Positions 56,883 through 64,000 of a stretch of DNA of 64,000 nucleotides are shown here, in pieces. Origin of the DNA: Anthonomus grandis grandis (Eukaryota > Arthropoda > Insecta > Coleoptera > Curculionidae); the NCBI RefSeq assembly GCF_022605725.1, contig NC_065556.1, forward strand, positions 28,813,140-28,877,139, written 5' to 3'. Position 1 is the stretch's first letter, and each line of letters begins with the position of its first letter. The translations under genes and the position numbers were made by a program. The notes beneath the pieces were generated by a model. The model was not told the DNA's origin and made no database searches. It saw only the letters and a list, made by a program, of their open reading frames with translations.

Positions 56883-58110
56883 ATGGCTGGGCGACCTCAA
56901 CATACATTTTGGGAAAAAATATGGTTTTGATTCGATTAAAATTCAGGGGAAATGTGCAGCCTTATGCAGCTACTGTAAGAAACCATAAAAAATACAGGGA
57001 AGAAAAGACTGCTGAGCCATAGAAATGTTTGTAAACAGAATATGCAACCGACGGGTAAGTAAAAATAAAAAGTACTATTATTTTTCTTTCTATTACTAAA
57101 ACGTTGCTTCTACTGCTATTGCACAAAAAACATTTATATAAAAAATATGGGTAGAAAGTAAGGTTAAAATTGAAAATTAATCTAAATTTTGGTTTTGGAA
57201 TAATCGAATTATTTTTTTTTTAATCTAAAATATAAATGTGAATGTCGGTGGGTATGTTCGCTTATAACTTACGAACCACAAAACAGAATTGCGTCAAAAT
57301 TTGCACAGTTATTTCTTTTTCCCTTGGACGGTTATAGACATGATTTTTAAAAAAATAATGTAAAAATAAAAAAAACCCACAGACATTCACATTTAATGAC
57401 GCAACCGTGCCGCGGGTGTTAAAGCTAGTGTACTAAAATAAAGAAAAAAAGTTAAAAGCCTATAAATCGAGAGAGAATTTTTTTTTGCAGAAAGTAGTGC
57501 AATAACCTATTAAAATATGTTTTTTATTTGCAATCCTTTTTTTTTGCTCGGCTCTATATGTTTTTATTATAAATTTTAATAATTTGTCGCAAACGTGTTG
57601 CTATGAATAGCCTTCCTGCTTTTAGTGACCCAGAAACACTTGCAAAAGACGGTTGTGGATGTATCCGACTCTGACGATAACTCGAGCGATGAAGATGAGC
57701 AGCCCTTATCAAATATTTTAAAAAGAAGTGAAAATAGCGACTTAATTAGTGTTAAAATTTCTAATAACAGCGATATAGCATCTGGAAATGTGGATATTGG
57801 TTCCTCGGCTGATCTTGAATCTTACTGTGTTGAAGATCAAGAAATGATGATAGAAACGAATAATACTGGAACACTAGAATCTTTCAATCTTGATGCGCCT
57901 GGCCCCAGTGGGCTAAGTGATAGTAGTAGTGGTAGCGGTAGCTGTTTTTTTGGATCTTTCTATTTTTCCTTATGCAGTGTTAACAAGGTATGCTTTAATG
58001 AAAATTATTATTGTCCCTGGGAAATAAATAATCTGTAATTTTTTCAGGTACAAAAAATCGTTGGAATCCACGTTGGTAAAACTTCCCAATCAGAGAAAAA
58101 GGTTAAGTAG
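56883..58110 (+). pseudogene. BED zinc-finger protein of hAT type, three exons, frameshifted
   Basis: Exon 1 (56883-57054) reads MAGRPQHTFWEK, then FDSIKIQGKCAALCSYCKK and KRLLSHRNVCKQNMQP in three frames: the C..C...H...C of a BED finger with two small frame changes in A-runs. It ends at a perfect donor (ACGG|GTAAGT). Exon 2 (about 57594-57987) is acidic and Ser-rich (VSDSDDNSSDEDEQPLSNIL) and ends AACAAG|gtatgc. Exon 3 (about 58048-58110) reads VQKIVGIHVGKTSQSEKK and stops. Phases agree at both junctions. The RNase H-like catalytic domain of hAT transposases is missing, so this is a DNA-binding remnant. Confidence 0.6.
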
Positions 58111-58376
58111 TGCAAAGAAACTGACTTATATTTACTACCATCTAAAAATAAGGGATGAAAATAAAAGTGACGAATATTAATTTTATATTTTAAAGGCGGT
58201 TTTTACAATCATTTGTGAATGTATTTTAAGTTTGACGTCCTGTTAAGTTAACTTTTTTTTAGTTGTATTTTTTTTAAACAATATATTAATATTAATACAC
58301 ATTGAGGTAGAGTTATTTACTGTACTATAACTAACTTATTCTTTAGTTTTAGTCAGCCAATTAAAATATCCAAATA

Positions 58377-58398
58377 TATTTTCGACGCGTCGAAAATA
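58377..58398. repeat. 22-bp perfect palindrome at a hAT subterminal region
   Basis: TATTTTCGACG followed by its exact complement. Further TTCGACG half-sites lie at about 58401-58407 and 58417-58424, leading into the hAT terminus. Confidence 0.9.
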
Positions 58399-58436
58399 GC
58401 GTCGAATATGACAAATTTTCGACGTACCCAACCCTG

Positions 58437-58878
58437 TTTCCAATAAATTATATGATACCTATAATCAAATACTTGACACTTGACGTCATAATAGTTCAAA
58501 GTAAAAATTAATATTTATTAAAGATTTAAAGAAACGTTTATATTAACAAATTAAGAATTTTAGTAAATTTTTACAGCATCCATTAGCTGCACAGCGCATG
58601 CGTCCTCGCAGCACATTTTCCAAGAGATTATAAAAATTTCCATGGTTTAGAGCAACAATAGATATTACATTTAAAAGTTATAATATATACAATACACACC
58701 CGGCATTACATCCCTTTATTATAAATAATTAAATTTATTAATGCATGTTTTAAATTGTCAGTAGACGCGGTCAATACTGTACCATATAATGACCGACTTG
58801 CCTACTATATAGCCAGATAATTGTTTAACGCAAATATCTCCCGAACATATAAAAATAAAAAGCATAAAGCGGACTTAC
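58437..58878. other. first-intron start of the CAP-Gly gene
   Basis: No feature recognised apart from the splice donor at 58878-58877. Confidence 0.4.
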
Positions 58879-58908
58879 CTTTGGTTTAGTACCATGGGAA
58901 ACAGACAT
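58879..58908 (-). CDS. CAP-Gly gene, exon 1 with start codon (inferred)
   Basis: The minus strand reads ATG TCT ... AAG (MSVSHGTKPK) and then a perfect donor GTAAGT. In-frame TGA and TAA lie just upstream, which fixes the start. The exon ends in phase 0 and exon 2 at 40821 opens in phase 0, so the join gives ...TKPKICRIPTLK.... The CpG-containing stretch 58940-59040 upstream is a possible promoter. The link over an 18-kb intron is inference: no other exon between them was seen, but small ones could be missed. Confidence 0.5.
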
Positions 58909-59975
58909 GTTTTATCACCGAAATTTTCATGAATTTTCACGTGAATTTTTGCTGTAAGCCCGCACGATGTCGGAATTTCGGATCGATATCGCGATACGAC
59001 TCACGGACCACTAAACTCTTCAAACTTGTACGGCATGCGCGAAACTATATAATATATAATAGGTATTTCATAAAAAAAACACATTCTTTAAAATCCCTTA
59101 ATATAGCATTTTGTTTATGTAATATATTTGTATAATTATTATACATGTGTGCATCGAAATCGCATTTTTTTCCAGAAACGGTCCATTTAATTTTTATTGA
59201 ATTTATCCGCTACTTTAGGGATGCATTGTATGTAATATTGAACAGGTACTAAAAGAATGGCTAACTATCCACATCTTGAGTCAGCAAAATTTGTCCTTTA
59301 ATTCAGTGTCCGCGAATTTCATCTTATTTGTAATATTATAAAACTCATGGTTTCCGCATTCTAGATTTTTTTTTCACTAAAAGCATAGGTACATCATACA
59401 TTTATAGTATATTTATATAGTACCTTAGAACATTGAAAGGCCTTTCAATATTCTAAGCATAGTACATACAATTAATTACGAAAATACTTCATGATTACAT
59501 TTAAATTACGCGCCTTAAATGGTATAAGCGCCCTAGCGGACATTTACGAAAACTAAATGGTATTGCATCGGTCAAGGTTCTCGATGAATTGGCTATTGTA
59601 CAATATCAAGTACTTCATTAAGCATATATTTATTTTGCCTTTTAAGAAAAATTAATTATTAAAAGATTCAAAGTAATAAAAAAGATAGATATCTTGTAAC
59701 GTCATTACTTAGTTATTTTCTTTTGCGTTAAACAGAAAATATATCAATTTTTACTGAAAAATGTACCCTAATGCCTGTGTGTAAATGGTAATGTATAAAT
59801 AAAATTACTTTATATTTAATAAGTATCTTAACCTAAATAATGCATTCCTAAGTAAACTTAAAAAATCGGAATACTTGTATCCTAAGAAAATACATTGAAA
59901 TAACTACACCCATCCAAACGAGAATTTAGTACAATATTAATATGATGCCGTGACGATTAGTACAATACCACAAAC
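58909..59975. promoter_or_regulatory. intergenic region between two head-to-head first exons
   Basis: To its left the CAP-Gly gene starts on the minus strand, to its right a plus-strand first exon begins. It contains no ORF of note. Its two ends are richer in CpG than the middle. Confidence 0.35.
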
Positions 59976-60113
59976 GTCAGTTCATGTTTGCAACGAGGCC
60001 CGCTAGGACTATGCGTCTCGAAGTCTTTGGACGGAATTTTCGCGTTTTTGGCAATTTTTAAGTGAAAATCGGCCCCCAAAGTGCTGGGAAATCCTCATTT
60101 ACGTAGCGCAGAA
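59976..60113 (+). other. non-coding first exon of a plus-strand gene (inferred)
   Basis: An initiator-like TCAGT lies at about 59978, and the GC-richer sequence ends in a canonical donor GCAGAAG|GTAAGT at 60114. It contains one short upstream ORF (starting MFATRPARTMRLEVFG) that stops before the donor. The coding exons would lie to the right, possibly beyond the window. Confidence 0.45.
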
Positions 60114-61617
60114 GGTAAGTGGACCAATTTAAGAGCCCCAAAGCCTCGAAAAGTCCATTAAAACCGCTCTCGAGTGTGCGAATGCACCCCAGTCATGTCT
60201 GCTTCTTTTTTTTTTTGTTGTTGGTGCCAGAGAAAAAAAGCGAATCCTTGCTCTTGATAAATACCAAGTTTGTAGGAAGTGCACCGCTAGTACCACACGC
60301 GTAACTGACCGCTTTAAATGTGTTCCCGACGCAATGGCAACCGAGTTTCAGTTTTACCTTACTCATCTGAACAATTTGTGAGTCATTTAGTTTAAGTTTT
60401 TTTTTCTTGGAATGCATGGTCCTTTTGGGCCATTTGGTTCACTTGCTTTCCTGGAAATTTTAAGCAATGTGTTTGTACAAGTGTTTCTTAATCGTTTTCT
60501 TTTACTTCTATTTTCAATATTGTTAGAATCATTTGTTGTAAGTGTGCTCGAAATGCTTCATAAATGTTACCCGAGTTTTGGTACAAGTGCTGTTTTGTCG
60601 GAGTTTAAGTTCTAACAGTTGATGCAAGAAGTGAAACATTTGTATACTGTAGCAGCAACTGTAGTGCTTTTCAAGGCTTAAGGGTATATAGCAGTCAATA
60701 GTTAGTTGTATCTTTATTCAATCCACCAATACTACAGTGTATTAATTCAAGAACCTATAAGATTAAGAAAAACTAATATATGTTAGTATATTGCCTGTTT
60801 TTTATTGTCCCTCTGAGCTTATAATTGAAGATTGTTCTTTCAATGCTAGGCGAGGGTGTTCCTCATGTTTAGTACAAAACTAAAGTAGGTTTTCCTGCTT
60901 TCAGTGGCATTTCCTAAAAACTGTCTATACCTCCGTATTTTTTTTTTTTAAATAAGGTGTTTATTAACAAAATAATAATGGAAATGGTAATGTTTAGCAA
61001 TAGTTATTTGTACACCTTACCATCATCACTGTAAGGAAATATTACAACTTGAATTAACATTGTATTAAAATAAAGACTATAAATATTGATTGTATTTTGC
61101 ACTCTAACCAACTTTAAGACTTTTATTTTTACACAGATATTGCCGATTTCTTTAATTTAAAAATGTATTGACAACAATTTTTTTTTAAACAAATCAAGAC
61201 AGAGATAGTGTACAGTAATTTAAAACAGGTAAAATCAATGATTGACACATTTTTTTCTCATTGTAACATTAAGAACATGTCTGTTTGCATACAAGATTTA
61301 TCTGAAAATATAAGAATAATTTAATAATAAATTCAATTTTAAGTTGCATGCACCTTATTCATTCAGTTAAATTAAATAGTTTTTTTTCTTATAATCTTAA
61401 AATTATTTAGTAAAAGATTAAGGATTCTTGGCCCTACATAAGAAGTTTAAAGCTGACTCAAACATCCCTACACTAATTGATCTATTTGCATAATCCCCAA
61501 ACTCCTATACAAAATTTCTGTGGGTGTTAGCCGAGCACAGGTAAATAAGACTTTCAATCTTACTATACCTTGTTACCACTTATTATACCTCTTCAACTAT
61601 CTAGAAAAAGTGCTTAT
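60114..61617. other. intron-like stretch
   Basis: The part up to about 60420 is moderately GC-rich; the rest is AT-rich. No coding exon was recognised. Confidence 0.35.
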
Positions 61618-64000
61618 CAGTGGCGGATCTGGAGGGTTTTGGTAGGTGAGGTGAACCCCAAAAATTAATTATAATATATTTTCAAGTTATGGGTATAATT
61701 TAAAAGCAATGGACTGTAACAGGTATTATAAAATGACCAAAAATTTAATACACCCACATTTAAATATTTTTAACTCCTTTTTGCAGAATAAGGCTATAAG
61801 AAACCGTGATTTTTTAAATAATTTATTTCCAACAAAACTATCATTATAAATTTGTTAGTTTTTGGAAAAAAAAAGATTTAAGTTGAAATAAAGCATTTTA
61901 AAGAATTAAAGTTTTGAACAATACAACATTTATAACAGTTATTTATTATTGTAATGTATTTAATACATGCGAAAACAAACAAAAAATTAACCTCTATAGC
62001 AGACCTAAATAACAAATTTTAAAAGAAAAATAAGCTAACAAATTAAACTTTAAAAACTAACTCAAAGGCTCGATTTTTAGTTACTAAAAAAGTTTTTATA
62101 ATTTTTTCATAAAAGTCCCCTTTCTCTGTTTTGGAACTAGTCATATCATTAATAAGTGACTTTTCGATTGACAAGAGTGCGAGGTCAGATAACCAGTCTT
62201 GATTCATAGTATTACGAAGATAAGTCTTTATTCTTTTAAGGCAAGAAAAATGTCTTTCCACATTGCACTTGCAATAGGTGAAGTTAATATGAGCATAATA
62301 AGTTTTGTTGTATACAGAAAAACATCTTTTATGTCATTGTGAGAATATTAAATATTTGTTTTGGGACTACAGCCTGAAAACTGTTCATCGCCAAATATTA
62401 TTTTCAGTTCAGTTTTTAACGCAAGTCTTTCCTTTTTGAAAAATTTTGTAATTTTGCTGTTTTATTCATCTTCAGGAAATATCTTTCTAAATTTTATAAA
62501 GTTATTGCATTCAATTAGAGCTAAAAATTGTATGTCTGTAAAGTTCTTAAATCTTTCTGTTAATTGTACAACTATTGTATCAAGAATTTCAAAATAAAGA
62601 CCTTCCATATTTTCGTCAGACTTTTCTTTAAGATTATATGAAAAACTGATGGTTTGTTTGGCATTATTAACAAAATTAGCTGATTTTGTTTTTAAATTAT
62701 AAAAAATATCAACCGTCGTTAATTCGCCCAGTTGCCTAATACATGTATTAACATATTTTTTGCATAGGACAACATCAAATGTTTTTTTTTTGTAAAATGT
62801 CATAAAGAAAATCTGTTTTTAAGAAAATTTCGCTAAACACATTTAAAAGAAATACAAATTCAAATTCTAAAAAAGATTTTAGAAATCCTTTAGCACTATT
62901 AATAGAGACCGCACCTGAAGATCGATCATTCATAATATTTTCAAACACGGAGATAAAGTTGAGGTATTCATTTGTTAGTAGCAAAATAATCTTGGATCTG
63001 GATGGCCATCTAGTTTCGCAAAAAGACGGGATTCGTTTACCAATCAGGTTGTCTGCAACCACTCTTCGTTTGGCCGGCTGATGAAAGAAATTAGGGATTC
63101 CAGATAAAGTAGCAAAAAATATTCGACATTCCTTAATAGATTTGCATCCGTCTTGAAGTACCAAATTTAGTTTATGGGCTGAACAGTGAATAAAAGTTGC
63201 TTCAGGAGCATCATTTTTAATTTTCATTTGCAAACCGTTAATGTGACCAGCCATGACACTTGCTCCATCATAGCACTGTGCCACGAGCTTTTCTCTGTAA
63301 TTAAATCGAGATAAAACGCTGGCAACTAATGTGTATAAGGCTTCTGAAGTTCGGTCATGACTCACATCGTAAAAACCCAAAAATCGTTCATAAATATTCA
63401 GAGATTTTTTCTCTACATATCTTAGTGACATTGCACACTGAGATTTTTCAGTAATGTCGGTGGTATCATCTACAATTACGGCAAAAAACTCGTGTCTTTA
63501 AGTTGCTGATTAATCTCTTCTTTAATTACTTCACTTATGCAAAAAATTAAATCATTTTGAATGGTTTTGGAACAAAATGATTTTCCAAGCTTTTTAATAT
63601 GATTTCGTAGTTCTTCATTATATATTATTTTGGAATTAAAAACTTCAATAAAGTTTTCCCTATTTTCCGAACCTTCACCCTCTCGATGACCACGAAATGA
63701 CAGTTCTTGTTTTGCTAGGAGTATAGTGGTTTCAGTTAAGTTACTAAGTAACATTCTGTTTTTTCTAACTTTCTCATTGTATATGATTTTACAATGTGAG
63801 ACATTTTCCTGTAGTAAATCTTTTATTCTTGACATGTTTTTTTCTAGTGTTTTTAAATTCATAAATGATGTTAAATGATTGCCTGATTCCGCATGCTTTT
63901 TTGCTGACCTTTGCAAATTTTTAAGGTCATATTATCCTTCTTTGACCCAAACAGATTTTACATGCGAAAGAAGAACACATGGCCGACAAAATAATTTTTA
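61618..64000 (-). mobile_element. hAT element (DUF4371/ZMYM-type transposase), runs off the window
   Basis: The terminus CAGTGGCGGATCTGGAGGG at 61618 is a typical hAT end. The 8 bp before it are gtgcttat, the expected target duplication. The transposase lies on the minus strand from beyond 64000 to 62043. Confidence 0.75.
62043..64000 (-). pseudogene. hAT-type transposase with TTF zinc finger, frameshifted
   Basis: Minus-strand order: a TTF-type finger start KLFCRPCVLLSHVKSVWVKE (about 63998), a TAA at about 63935, YDLKNLQRSAKKHAESGNHL, the DUF4371 region (63916-63476), VDDTTDITEKSQC (about 63465-63435), QCYDGASVMAGHINGLQ (catalytic Asp region, about 63275), FIHCSAHKLNLVLQDGCKSI, CETRWPSRSKII, and the dimerisation end VERHFSCLKRIKTYLRNTMN, LALLSIEKSL. 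Frame breaks occur at about 63480, in a T-run at about 62785, and between 62462 and 62261. The first catalytic Asp and the CxxH-like block are intact, but the reading frame is not. The N-terminus lies outside the window. Confidence 0.85.

Larger units (their letters stand above)
56883..58436 (+). mobile_element. truncated hAT-like element with BED-finger gene
   Basis: It contains a three-exon BED-finger gene and, at the right, a hAT-type terminus whose complement begins CAGGGTTGGGTACGTCGAAA (58436 inward). The left terminus was not found. The 8 bp after the right end are tttccaat (expected target duplication). Confidence 0.55.

Noticed and set aside
1..64000. tRNA, rRNA genes or CRISPR arrays
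   Set aside because: No cloverleaf with A and B boxes, no rRNA blocks, and the tandem arrays have no unique spacers between conserved repeats.

Overview
The window is AT-rich, intron-bearing eukaryotic DNA from an arthropod, most likely an insect. The evidence is short GT-AG introns, a decayed ecdysteroid-kinase-like (EcKinase) gene, and a dense mix of pogo, Tc1, mariner, hAT, Jockey-like LINE and Ty3/gypsy remnants. A beetle is plausible, but the sequence alone does not settle the order. There are no bacterial operons, no rRNA or tRNA genes that I can recognise, and no CRISPR array. Most long ORFs are repeats or dead transposons.

Host-like genes. The main one is a minus-strand gene with a CAP-Gly domain that I assembled from four phase-compatible exons at 58908-58879, 40821-39489, 34200-33390 and 28738-28605. 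It spans at least 30 kb, and its introns hold most of the transposons in the right half of the window. Its second intron uses a GC donor. A compact plus-strand three-exon gene (19483-20223, 190 aa, also with a GC-AG intron) resembles the C-terminal region of proteins annotated as SAMD3-like. A possible small TATA-driven gene encodes a 78-aa basic peptide at 43553-44031. A plus-strand non-coding first exon lies at 59976-60113, head-to-head with the CAP-Gly gene. An EcKinase pseudogene (29528-30601) sits in a CAP-Gly intron.

Layout. 1-3230: diverged duplication and a nine-copy 174-bp tandem array. 5.3-6.5 kb: Tc1 and LINE fragments. 6.85-9.61 kb: a decayed pogo-like transposon with long terminal inverted repeats. 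10.9-15.1 kb: a 23-unit satellite of about 180 bp. 16.5-16.95 kb: short palindromic repeats. 17.9-22.4 kb: two related LINE remnants flanking the SAMD3-like gene. 24.6-28.6 kb: Ty3/gypsy and LINE debris. 28.6-58.9 kb: the CAP-Gly gene with its transposon-filled introns, including a 4.9-kb element that pairs a DUF4806 gene with a convergent transposase-like gene. 55.4-58.4 kb: a foldback MITE and a truncated BED-finger hAT. 61.6 kb to the end: a second hAT running off the window.

Three separate tandem arrays (174, about 180 and about 115 bp) each carry an inverted repeat in every unit. Three hammerhead-ribozyme-like cores lie on the minus strand between 47 and 53 kb. These, the DUF4806 element and the SAMD3-like gene are the items most worth a second look. 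All family assignments are by recognition of motifs; no search was run.
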